From assembly GCA_015039465.1 (NCBI GenBank), contig MU130643.1:97732-113020 (forward strand): a stretch of 15,289 bases of DNA. Direction: 5' to 3'. The DNA comes from Phlegmacium glaucopus (lineage: Eukaryota; Basidiomycota; Agaricomycetes; Agaricales; Cortinariaceae). Of the stretch, positions 1 to 8,663 are shown piece by piece. Both the position numbers and the translations under genes were made by a program. Numbering within the stretch: position 1 is the first letter of the stretch; the number at the start of each line of letters is the position of its first letter. The notes under the pieces are model-generated. The model saw only the letters and a program-made list of their open reading frames with translations, had not been told where the DNA came from and searched no databases.

Positions 1-317
1 TTTTTCCTTATTTCTTAAACCTTCCTTTTATGGAAATTACACTGCTATCTTCACTAAAATTTATTATGTAAAAAAAGTAATCAAGAGGAATTAAATTTCC
101 ATACATAAGAAACATTTTATCTCACCAGAGCTTGTTGTTTAAATGGCTTCCTGCAGAGTCTATAAAGCTTCAATTTTAGCTTTTTTAATTTAGCACTTTT
201 GGCAGGGATTACTGTCACTCAGCAACATCTATACCTCCTACAAACATTTAAAACCTCAAATTAAATTGTTTTGATACTTATGATGTAATAAACCCACCCA
301 GGCTGGGCTGCAAGCCA
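1..317. other. AT-rich non-coding flank
   Basis: I see no gene, tRNA or LTR here. The stretch is AT-rich with many short A and T runs, unlike the GC-balanced retroelement that begins near 335. It contains an 8-base inverted pair (tggaaatt near 31, aatttcca near 94), which could arise by chance. It does not match the 3' LTR at 6774-7088, so it is not the missing 5' LTR. It may be host intergenic DNA or another repeat at the broken left edge of the element. Confidence 0.6.
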
Positions 318-1504
318 TTGTGGAAAGCACAATTTCTGTGGGTCACTTATTTGAGGGTGACCATGATGTTACGGTACGTCACACTGCCTGAGATTGCCGA
401 CCCCCACACACATGCTCTCACCAACAACGGCTTGAAGGTCCAGCTGGAGGCCAACCTAAACAGCGAGCTCAAGTTAAATCTCCTCAACGAGCCAACTATC
501 TCCAGCCAGTTAGATGCCTGGTCCACTGAGGTCAAGGAGCGTGACGACCAGATCAAAGCTGAGAATGCACGTACTCAGCACCTCATTGATGCCAGTAACG
601 CTGCCCGCTCTGCTAGACGAGGCGACAAGAAAGATCTCCTTAGTTGCCTTTCAGACCCTCGCACTACCAAGGCCGTGAACATGGGAACAAATAGCGACAC
701 GACCCGCCGCTACCTCCCTAAACTCCATGACAAAGAAAAACGACTCCTCAATGAACATGAAGGATGCACCCATTGTCGCAAATTCTATACGGGACATCGC
801 GCCAAAGACTGCCCTATGACAGCCAACAACACCTGGCCAGATGCAGAAACATATGCTCCACTCACCCTTGAGATGGCTTTGGCCTCCAAACCACCTGCAA
901 ATGCCTCATCATCCTGTCTCCCAGCTGCAGCCGTGATATCTTCTCGCAATGAGGTTTGCGATGAGGAAACTGACTCATACGTGGACCCCTCACCTCTTAC
1001 TATACCCCACCTTGTTGCCACATTGGATGCCTTTGGGCCCAATATCTCCCAGTTTCCCATCCCTGTACCAGCACTGCTTGACATTGGTTGCCCCTCTGTA
1101 GTGATTAGCTCTACTCTTGCTGAAGAACTCGGTCTGTGTCGCTATCCCTTGCCACTCAAGGAAGACAACCTTTCATCACTTTCTGAATCACCACTGCCAT
1201 GCAAAGACTATGTGAAGATGGAGTTGTCATCTGGGAATGGAGGATGGAGATCTACTGTTTTCCGGGCTAAAATTAATGTTGGGCTACCTGTACCTCTTAT
1301 CCTTGGAATGCCATTCTTGTCTTCGCAACATATTGTCATTGACACCAACGCTCGCACTGCTAAAGATAAGCGAACAGGATATGATCTGCTCAACCCCAAC
1401 ATTCCCACACGAGAATGGGCACCAGAATGGGTGACACCACCCCCAACACCTCCAAGACTACATAAATCACCCATCAAGACTCTGGAAACTGCATCAGAGC
1501 CAGC
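318..1504 (+). pseudogene. Ty3/gypsy gag (C-terminal part) and retroviral-type aspartic protease
   Basis: This is the left end of a degraded LTR retrotransposon: nucleocapsid part of Gag followed by the protease that would cleave the polyprotein. A charged helical segment (about residues 45-115) leads to a zinc knuckle near residue 150 of the form C-X2-C-X6-H-X4-C (CTHCRKFYTGHRAKDC). The protease follows near residue 253 as LLDIGCPSVVISS. The usual active-site D-T/S-G is D-I-G here, so it may be inactive. The flap and C-terminal half end with VPLILGMPFLSS, which fits the usual ILGMPWL motif. The N-terminal capsid part and the 5' LTR are absent; homology seems to start near 345, just inside AT-rich DNA, so the start at 318 is probably not a true start. 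The open frame runs on to 1640, but everything after 1504 belongs to an inserted element. Confidence 0.85.
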
Positions 1505-1987
1505 ACTTGCTGGTGATAGGACCCATATAGCCTCTAGGTTCGGAAACAGGTTATTTTCAAGGTTTAACAACTTCGCAGATACTCAGGAATACCTCGCAGT
1601 TACCATTATCACTCGCACTCTCGGTCGCAGTTACCAGTAACTCTCGCATTATCATCTGTATGTCCGGCACTACCTTCTACTCCTCGCTCATACATCGCAC
1701 AACCATTCTACGACCCCTACAACTATCAAAAGCACCCTCATCACTCTTCGCACTTCATACTTCAGACCAGTTTCCACTTTCTCTATCAATATTGGACTTA
1801 GCCATTTCGCCCTTTCGCAGCATTACCTCCACACAGCCATTATCTAATCTCGTGGTCTTTCACGGTTCGCATAAGCATATCTTACCTCTCCGGTATCCCC
1901 TGCACTGGTTTTATTATGGTCCGTGTTTATTTTGCACTTGCTTTCTTTCATTTTTCCATATATATATTTTATCATATACTTTGAAAC

Positions 1988-2011
1988 AGGAGGTCATGCA
2001 ACTGACCTCCT
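1988..2011. repeat. Perfect 9-bp hairpin
   Basis: AGGAGGTCA at 1988-1996 is the exact reverse complement of TGACCTCCT at 2003-2011, with the 6-nt loop tgcaac. It lies inside the nested insertion, downstream of an AT-rich stretch. It could be a transcript-end or packaging structure of that element. The role is inference. Confidence 0.7.
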
Positions 2012-2078
2012 TACTCATCATGTTTATTTTTACTTCGTCTCCTATGTCTTCGTTACCAAACTATTGGGTTAACGTTGA

Positions 2079-2134
2079 TGTACCTGCGGTGGGGACAGAC
2101 CGCAAGTAGTACGTAGTTCGTGGGGTTGATGTAG
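2079..2134 (+). repeat. Left arm of long inverted repeat
   Basis: This 56-nt arm starts TGTACCTGCGGTGGG and is the near-perfect reverse complement of 3095-3152, with roughly 50 of 58 aligned positions matching and two short gaps. The arms enclose about 960 bp that includes the minisatellite. The pairing could be the terminal inverted repeats of a foldback element inside the insertion, or two LTR fragments inserted head to head. Confidence 0.8.
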
Positions 2135-2570
2135 TTCTCTTCAGTAGGTGATAGTGAGGTTTTATGAGGTGCGAAGGTTCGCTTTAAAGTGCGAGATAAT
2201 GCGCAGAAAAAGCGAAGCCCGCAGGATGATTTTGAAGGAGTGCAAGAGTAGCTTAGCACAACGTTCCAAAGGTGGGATCAAAAGTGTGGTAATTCGTCCG
2301 TTTTCCTCCTCCCCTTTACCCTACTTGCTACTGCTAATAATATAGTAACTAGCAATAGCTAAGTGCAGAAAGGTGAAACAGGAATGTAAAATGTGGGTTA
2401 AAGCGGAGTCACATGGGTCCGGTATTTTAGGAATGAAACATAGGAGATAAGAGCCAAATAAAGGAGACAAGATAAAAATAAAGGTGATGAGTAATACAGT
2501 CACCTGAGTGACCTTCGTTGGAGTCGTGTTTGAAGATTGCAAGAACAGCTGGCAACTGCGAATGATAATG

Positions 2571-2741
2571 CGAATGTTGGTGATGACTGCAAGTATCTGC
2601 GATGATCTGCGAGTATTCTGCGATGATCTGCGAGTATGTGCGATGATCTGCGATGACCTGCGATGATCTGCGATGACCTGCGATGACCTGCGATGATCTG
2701 CAAGTATCCGCAATGATATGTGAGCATCCGCGAGTATACTG
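2571..2741. repeat. 10-bp minisatellite (tgcgatgatc family)
   Basis: A tandem array of a 10-base unit, mainly tgcgatgatc and tgcgatgacc. The cleanest run is 2629-2700, with diverged units such as tgcaagtatc and tgcgagtatt at both edges. On the minus strand it is open in more than one frame, giving repeats such as HRRSSQIIA; these are artefacts of the periodic sequence, not a gene. Confidence 0.85.
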
Positions 2742-3094
2742 CAAAGGTTGTGAAACCGCAAAAATGGTGTGTTTACATCCCTAGACATCTCCTGGGTCCT
2801 ATCAACGTGATTTCGCATTAGCTCAATTTTTACATTACTGTTTCGCATATCCACACCTGGTTAGTTTACAACTCTTGTATTAAGTATCCGTAGCAAGTAG
2901 GAGGGAAGGCGAACAAGAGACGGCCAGAGTTTTGATCCCATAAACCTTGCAGCAACATTCTAAGTCAATAAGTCTCATTCTTTAAGCTACTTCGCGTACT
3001 GTGTTATCATTCGCGAACTTCGCTATCTTCGCGGTCTACTCTTCTTGCGTATCTCAATACCGCGAACTTCTCTTTAAAACTCTATCGAGGAAAT

Positions 3095-3152
3095 CTACAT
3101 TAACCCCTCCGAACTATGTTACTACTTGCGGTCTGATCCCACCGCAGGTACA
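3095..3152 (-). repeat. Right arm of long inverted repeat
   Basis: Reverse complement partner of 2079-2134. It ends in cccaccgcaggtaca, only 17 bases before the right end of the insertion. The sequence just inside it, rich in gcgaac and cttcgc words, shows only weak similarity to the sequence inside the left arm. Confidence 0.8.
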
Positions 3153-3169
3153 ACACCGGTTACCTCCTA

Positions 3170-4988
3170 CCAGCCCCCATCATGGCGGCAGTCCATGAAC
3201 ATATTGAGACAATTTCTCTTCAGGAAACACTTGCGAGAAAGGATGCCAAGATGAAACGCAAATACGAGGACCATTTCCCCTTGCGCTTACCTGATACCAC
3301 TACTGATGTCCCCAACCATATCTACCACCGAATTTGTCTGAAGGACCCCAACAAAGCCATCAAGGGCCACAGCTATTCTGCTCCAAAAAAATATCATAAC
3401 TCATGGAAGAAACTCCTTGATGAACACATACTAGCAGGCCGCATATGCGCTTCATCATCAGAATATGCTTCCCCTGCTTTGTGTGTCCCAAAATATTGTG
3501 ATGGGGGCCCTGACCTGTCTGTACCGCCCTGGTGGGTAAATGATTACCAAGGATTAGATGCCAACACCATAAGGGACAATTTCCCCTTACCACATGTAGA
3601 CAATATCTTAGCTGATTGCGCACGAGGCAAGATCTTTGGAAAAATGGACATGACTAATTCATTCTTCCAACATGCGTCCATCCCAACAACATCCATCTTA
3701 CTGCCGTTCGAACCCCTTGGGGATTATATGAATGGACCGTCATGCCAATGGGTGGATGTAATGCACCATCAACTCATCAGCGCCGCATGACTGATGCGCT
3801 GCATGAGCTCATTGGAAAAATCTGCCATGTCTACCTCGACAATATCATAATCTGGTCACAAACAGTTGAAGAACATGAAGTTAATGTTGCCAAAGTACTG
3901 GAAGCACTCCGTAAAGCCAATCTGTTTTGTAATGGTGCAAAAACCACCCTCTTTTCCACCGACATCTCATTCCTTGGGCACAAAATATCCACAGCAGGAA
4001 TACAAGCAGACCCCCGAAAAATTGACCGAATCCTCAACTGGCCACAGCCCACTACTGCAACCAATGTACAAGGCTTCTTAGGGCTCACACGTTACATTGC
4101 TGCCTTCCTCCCTGCGCTTGCCAAACACACCCAGCGTCCTAACACCACTCACCACCAAGGACTGTGATCGAGATTTCCCAGCATGGACGCCCAAACACCA
4201 GAAAGCATTTGATGCGATCAAGGCGTTGGTCACAGGCACTGAATGCCTGACTGTGATCGATTACGAGGACCAGACAAAGAAAATATTTGTGACCACAGAT
4301 GCCAGTGACCGCCGAACAGGTGCAGTTCTGGGTTTTGGAGAAACTTGGGATACTGCACGACCAGTGGCCTCTGACTCATATCAACTGAACGATGCAGAGA
4401 AGAATTACCCAGTTCACGAAAAGGAACTCCTAGCCATCGTCAAGGCTCTCAAGAAGTGGCGCACAAGTCTTCTTGGGACACATTTCAAGATATACACCGA
4501 CCATCGTACCCTCAAATACTTCCAATCTCAGAAAGACATGTCTCGTCGACAAATGCGCTGGTCTATGTATTTAGCTGATTTTGATTACGACATCACATAC
4601 ATCCGGGGAGAAGAGAATACTGCCGTAGACGCCCTCTCCCGCATGCCTGACGCAACGCCGAGTCCCATGTTTGCAGCATGTGCCCTAGCCCACACAAGAT
4701 CCCCAGCTCCACAGCAACAAACAGCCGCCCTTGTGACCTTGGACATCACCGCTGATGAATCCCTGCTCCGGGACATTATTGCTGGTTACCAGGATGATGA
4801 TTTTGCCTAACAGCTGATGAAAGACATCAGGGCTGGTAGCATTGAGGGTGCGCGAAAAGAGAACAACCTCCTATATATTGGTCGTCGGTTACTCATCCCC
4901 AACATACCCCATGTTCGCGAACTCTTCTACAACCTTGCCCACGACACACTTGGCCATTTCGGTTTCGACAAAAGTTATGAGGCGTTAC
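3170..4988 (+). pseudogene. Ty3/gypsy reverse transcriptase, RNase H and start of integrase (broken)
   Basis: Pol polyprotein of the chromovirus. RT motif A is GKMDMTNSFFQ (about 3640-3669), the template-grip region is VMPMGGCNAP (from 3739), and the catalytic box at 3832-3852 reads YLDN instead of YLDD (second Asp codon at 3841-3843 is aat). RNase H shows VTTDASDRRTGAVLG, HEKELLAIVKALKKW and YTDHRTLKYF, then the linker VDALSRMP. The integrase zinc-binding half begins with AHDTLGHFGFDKSYEAL. Breaks: a one-base loss near 3670, a one-base gain near 4128, and a TAA at 4808-4810 where the conserved reading expects Lys (gcc-taa-cag). The next break is the inserted element at 4989. With a mutated catalytic Asp and these breaks, the copy cannot make active enzyme. 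Confidence 0.93.
4981..4988. repeat. Left target site duplication of the hAT-like element
   Basis: ggcgttac here is matched by ggcgttat at 5492-5499, 7 of 8 bases. Eight bases is the duplication length of hAT-superfamily transposons. Removing the element and one copy restores the integrase codons YEALCDSYYW. Confidence 0.8.
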
Positions 4989-5491
4989 CAAGGGAGTTTG
5001 GGAAATAAAAAAATATACCACAGGTTGAATTTGTTTTTAAGCACACTTCAGGCTGGACTACCTACCTATGTAATCAGGCACATGTCTATATATGGAAATA
5101 TTACATCATCAGCACAAGCACTTGCTCACCCATCCCATACCAGGTGCTTTGCAAGCCTCACAAACCCAATCCCATGGTGCTATCTCCAATCATACACACT
5201 GGAGGATGATACTAGAAGATAAAGGTTAGTAACAAAAAGCTCGACAATTATGTTCTAAAAGGATTAATACCCATTGAGATTGGACATTTTGACCATTATC
5301 ATTGTTTTTTGCACTGTCTGAGTATTCTAAATGTTTGTAGACCTTACAAGTTGCTTATAACTTGCCTTGAACCTTGTCTAATGCCATTTTGAGGTCATTT
5401 TGACCAGGGTTCCAAAAAAAAAATTAAGCAGCCAATGGCTGGACTACCTAACTGACCCCTGGTCTGGGATTCCAATTCCTGAACCCCCTTG
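4989..5491. mobile_element. 503-bp hAT-like non-autonomous transposon (MITE-like)
   Basis: This element splits the integrase zinc domain. It starts caagggagttt and its right end, reverse complemented, starts caagggggttc, so it has imperfect terminal inverted repeats beginning CAAGGG. With the 8-bp target duplication this fits the hAT superfamily. It has no transposase and no long open frame, so it would depend on an autonomous relative. A similar phrase near each end (ggctggactacctacct about 5051, ggctggactacctaact about 5439) is a subterminal direct repeat. The retroelement inserted first and this element came later. Confidence 0.75.
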
Positions 5492-6742
5492 GGCGTTATG
5501 TGACTCATATTACTGGCCCAACATGCGACGAGACCTGGAACAGGCTTACATTCCATCATGCTCCCCCTGTCAACACACAAGAGCCACACTAGCAAACCCA
5601 CTGGCCCACTACACCCTCTACCAGTACCTGACGCCCGCTTTGAGGCTGTGGCACTGGACTTTGTGGGACCCCTGCCTGAAGAAGGTGGAAAAGATACCAT
5701 CCTCACGATGACAGACCTTCTCGGGGCTGAAGTGCGGCTTGCACCAGTGCACTCCACTGCTACTGCTGCTGAGGTTGCAGTTGTCCTTTTTGATGAATGG
5801 TATTGCGAAAATGGCCTCATGCGACAGATTATCATGGATTGTGACCCCCTCTTTACGTCCAAGCTCTGGACAGCACTGCACAAGCATACAGGCGTCAAAT
5901 TGAAGATGTCGACGGCATACCACCCTCAAACGGATGGTGCAAGCGAGCGGACAAACAAGACACTCAACCAAGCCATTCATTACCATGTCGACAACAACCA
6001 GAAGGGTTGGCTCTCCAAGCTCCCCCGAATCCGTTTTGCGATCATGAACACAGTAAATGCATCCACCGGATTCTCGCCTTTCCACCTGAAGACTGGCAGG
6101 TCACCCTGTCTCATTCCCCCTCTGATCCCCGTGTCTGCAAATTTAACAACTGCTGAGGTTGACGCACGACAAATCATCACACGGTTGGAGCTCGACGTTA
6201 AAGAAGCCCAGGATAATTTACTTGCAGCGAAAATTCGACAGGCTTACCATGCGAATGAGCACCGGGCACCTGAGATTGTGTACAAGGAGGGTGATTTAGT
6301 CACGTTGTCTACAGAAAACCGGCGCCGAAACTACAAACGCAAGGACAAGAAACGTGTTGCCAAGTTCATGCCCTGGAACGATGGGCCCTATACAGTTGTC
6401 AAGGCTTTCCCTGAGAAATCCGAATATACGCTATGCCTCCCAAACAACCCCCAGACCTTCCCAGGTTTCCACTCCAGCCTTCTGAAACCCTTTGTCCCCA
6501 ATGACCCTACCCTCTTCCCAGACTGCAAATTCACTCGTCCAGGTGCTGTCGTAACCGAAGACGGCACAGAGGAGAACATGATCGACAAGATTGTCGATGC
6601 TCGACGTCGCGGACGGGGGAAGCAGTACTTGGTGAGATGGGTGGGTTATGACTGTGACCACGACAAATGGCTGTCCGGCAAGTTGCTGGAAGACACGGAA
6701 GCTCTGGATGTTTGGGAAGCGGAGAATGGCACAGAAGTCTAA
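5492..6742 (+). pseudogene. Ty3/gypsy integrase with GPY motif and chromodomain
   Basis: Resumes directly after the inserted element with CDSYYWPNMRRDLEQAYI and the zinc ligands CSPC (about 5560-5571). A one-base loss near 5575 shifts the frame; the rest runs open to the stop at 6742. The DDE core is visible: ALDFVGPL (first Asp), IIMDCDPLFTS (second Asp, with Cys where Arg is common) and PQTDGASERTNKTLNQ (Glu). A GPY module follows (WNDGPYTVVKAF). The last roughly 55 residues form a chromodomain (IDKIVDARRRGRGKQYLVRW, GYDCDHDKWL), which in chromoviruses steers integration to heterochromatin. That part is the best-preserved piece of the element. Confidence 0.93.
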
Positions 6743-6760
6743 CAACGTACAAATTTTTTC

Positions 6761-6773
6761 GAGTGGGGAGGGG
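6761..6773 (+). other. Polypurine tract
   Basis: gagtggggagggg lies immediately before the LTR, where the plus-strand DNA primer of LTR retrotransposons is expected. It is purine except for one T. Its position between the pol stop and the TGTAA end supports the LTR boundary. Confidence 0.7.
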
Positions 6774-7088
6774 TGTAAGGATGCCTCGGCCCCTTACCAC
6801 TAACCGAGGACTTCGTAGAAGGATGTCACCGAGTCGCACTTCAACGCGGATGTTGCTCTCAGGTTGACATCTATTACACTCAGATGACACGGACTCGACT
6901 ATATAGTTTTCACCACCCACCTTCGTTGCACCCACCCAGAACCTTACTCTGTGCAACGAAGGTGAGTTTAACCTAGTTATTATACGACCCAGAACCTTAC
7001 TCTGTGCAACGAAGATACATTTGTCCTGTCCGTCGTTCGACCAGTGAGGCTCGCTAACACGCAGGCCTTTCACGCACATTCAATTACA
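6774..7088 (+). repeat. 3' LTR of the Ty3/gypsy element
   Basis: Begins TGTAAGGATG right after the polypurine tract and ends CAATTACA, so the termini are TGTAA...TTACA, a perfect 5-bp inverted pair with TG...CA ends. Length is 315 bp. A TATA-like ctatatag lies at 6899-6906. Downstream are a 13-bp perfect hairpin (6918-6930 with 6952-6964) and a 28-bp direct repeat (6934-6961 and 6987-7014). No 5' LTR is in the window, so age by LTR divergence and the target duplication cannot be judged. Confidence 0.8.
6918..6964. repeat. LTR hairpin with 13-bp perfect arms
   Basis: CACCTTCGTTGCA (6918-6930) pairs exactly with TGCAACGAAGGTG (6952-6964) across a 21-nt loop. It sits just downstream of the TATA-like site, so it would lie near the 5' end of element RNA if that site is used. 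A second copy of part of the right arm and loop occurs at 6987-7014. Confidence 0.8.
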
Positions 7089-7110
7089 AAATGTTGGGAT
7101 AATTTCACAG

Positions 7111-7274
7111 CTAGAACAAATGAATAGTTGTCTCAACTTTAGGATAAAGTTTGTATATTAATATGGAATGTATGTTACCTAGAACAAATGAATAGTTCTA
7201 GGTAATGATCAGCTATTGTAATGTAGAAATAAAATGATTGTGCTCACGTCTCAACTTTAGGATAAAGTTGAGAC
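7111..7274. repeat. Two perfect hairpins plus a fused partial copy of both cores
   Basis: Hairpin A is 7175-7205: TTACCTAGAAC, a 9-nt loop, GTTCTAGGTAA, an 11-bp perfect stem. Hairpin B is 7248-7274: GTCTCAACTTTA, loop gga, TAAAGTTGAGAC, a 12-bp perfect stem. At 7111-7151 the core of A (ctagaacaaatgaatagtt) is joined directly to the core of B (gtctcaactttaggataaag), where neither can close its full stem. The stretch lies in AT-rich DNA right after the LTR and has no gene. Confidence 0.8.
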
Positions 7275-7384
7275 TTGTAATAAGTAAAAGTCCGTGACAC
7301 AATGACCGTGATTATGTAATGCAAGAGATTACGCGAATAAAGAATAAAATATATGATAAGATAAAAGGATACCTAAACAGATAA

Positions 7385-8624
7385 TCAACGAGTGGAACTC
7401 GTATAGTTCAACACAAAATGCCCATCATCCCCAAATGTATGTCCCAATTTCGGTAAAACTCCCAACCATTCTTGTGTCCATTGCTTTAAACCATCCGACC
7501 ATCGACCTGTCCATTCAGATTTTTTTCCCCCATGGGTTACGAACGACAACGAATCTCTTTCCGTTACATTTTACCGCTCGAAGAACCGAATATGCGTAGT
7601 TTCCGATCAAGCTTTTGTACTTTAGTACCTGTGACGCCGCTTCTTGTACTGTCGAGGTTGTTGAATGAACATCCGAAAGGTTGGTCTTTGCTCTGCTCAG
7701 TTCTTCGTCCTAGAATCGTTCAGGTTCTAGTTGCGTTAAATTTATGTGAAGGATTTTTGTTAATGAACTATATATTGCTCTTTAAAACGGTCGAAACCCC
7801 ACTAGAATACGAAAGATTAGTTTTTTGAATTAACAGAAAACCAGGACTTTACCAGGTGAGGTCCTCAATCGCATCGCATTCCTGACCTCCCAATGCATGC
7901 GAATAATTGCCATGGAGTTTCGCATACGCCCCCCCGATGAGCGGAACCTAAATTTCTCCTGCTGTTCCTGATTTCGCGAAATACAACGACTTTCCACCTT
8001 TCCGAGCTGATTTGTTGTAGATATCCTTGTCGTACTACGACTTGTAGTGATATAGCTCTTGTTCGCTAGCCTTGAGTCCTTCGTATTTCGGAACTCGGGC
8101 ATATAACATACTGTTTGGGGGTGAAGGGGGGTGATGTTCGGCGTTAAGCGGGCCATAACGGTTTAGGAAAGGAAAGGAACAACTAACTCGTCGATGATGA
8201 CAGTGACCCAAGCATTATCTCGGAAGAAGATGAAACCATATACCCCAACTTTTTCATCTCGCTATAGAAAATGTCGGTGGGGTTATCGTATAGTAATCAC
8301 AAAGACCTGAAAACGTACAGTGACACAGAACTTCTCCACTAAGCCTGGTGCTATTGAGACGGTAGCAAGGGCGGAGAGAAATCAACAATCTCCCAAAGCT
8401 CCTTGGATAATGTCGTTTGAATCTGTAGCACCGCCGACGAACAATTGAGGATTATCGAATATTTGAGTGACACGATGAATGTTGGCGGGGGAGAGTTTTT
8501 CATTAGTTTGCATGAATAGTCCATAAAGACATCTGCTCGTGTCATTCTCTATGTCGAACTTGATGTCTCTGGGAACTCGGTATGAACAAAAAGGATGTTT
8601 GAAGTAGTTCAAATGTACCTGAAT
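7385..8624 (-). pseudogene. Calpain-type cysteine protease pseudogene
   Basis: Calpains are intracellular calcium-linked cysteine proteases with a Cys/His/Asn triad. On the minus strand the N-terminal exon (8624-8319) shows RDIKFDIENDTSRCLYGL, then HRVTQIFDNPQLFVGGA and the active-site motif DIIQGALGDC, with Cys at 8385-8387. The next codon is TGA (8382-8384) where Trp is expected. After it FLSALATVSIAPGLVEKF is intact, then a 57-nt GT-AG intron (8262-8318), then RDEKVGVYGFIFFRDNAWVT. Further on are GKSLYFAKSGTAGE and YAKLHGNYSHALGGQECDAI. The His motif reads NYAYSVLRAV (7584-7601), so His is replaced by Tyr (7596-7598). The Asn motif VVVRNPWG is kept (Asn 7536-7538), then a frameshift at an A run, and EWTGRWSDG to GHFVLNY. 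Several more stops make it dead. The upstream N-terminus is missing; the duplicated block starts just beyond it. Confidence 0.88.
8262..8318 (-). other. Intron in the calpain pseudogene
   Basis: The minus-strand sequence begins gtacgttttc and ends ttctatag. Removing these 57 nt joins EKFCVT to RDEKVGVYG in frame. The retained intron shows this is a decayed genomic gene and not a retrocopy. Confidence 0.8.
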
Positions 8625-8663
8625 TTTCTATTTGTTGCCCGACAATCTTTAGCAATTCGTTGT

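Larger units (their letters stand above)
1505..3169. mobile_element. 1.67-kb nested insertion with CCAGC target duplication
   Basis: The retroelement frame is interrupted between protease and reverse transcriptase. CCAGC occurs at 1500-1504 and again at 3170-3174. Removing 1505-3174 joins the protease linker to the RT domain in frame (residues EPAPIMAAVHEHIE across the join), which supports a 5-bp target site duplication. A 5-bp duplication suits LTR elements, but the ends (acttgc...ctccta) are not the canonical TG...CA, so the class is unclear; a non-canonical solo LTR or LARD-like element is possible. The interior is non-coding, with many gcgaa/ttcgc words, a hairpin at 1988-2011, two long inverted arms (2079-2134 and 3095-3152) and a minisatellite. 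The short open frames inside show no recognisable protein. Confidence 0.6.

Noticed and set aside
2321..2854. Minus-strand open frames with HRRSSQ-type peptide repeats
   Set aside because: They are translations of the 10-bp minisatellite, open in several frames at once, with no domain.
1505..3169. Canonical solo LTR (TGGTGATAGG...CTACCA)
   Set aside because: TG...CA ends can be drawn at 1511 and 3172, but the flanks then show no target duplication and removal shifts the frame, unlike the CCAGC solution.
5395..5898. 167-codon minus-strand frame
   Set aside because: Shadow of integrase; the + strand carries the DDE core across the same bases.
7532..7828. 98-codon plus-strand frame
   Set aside because: Antisense to the calpain pseudogene region that contains the NYAYSV and RNPWG motifs.
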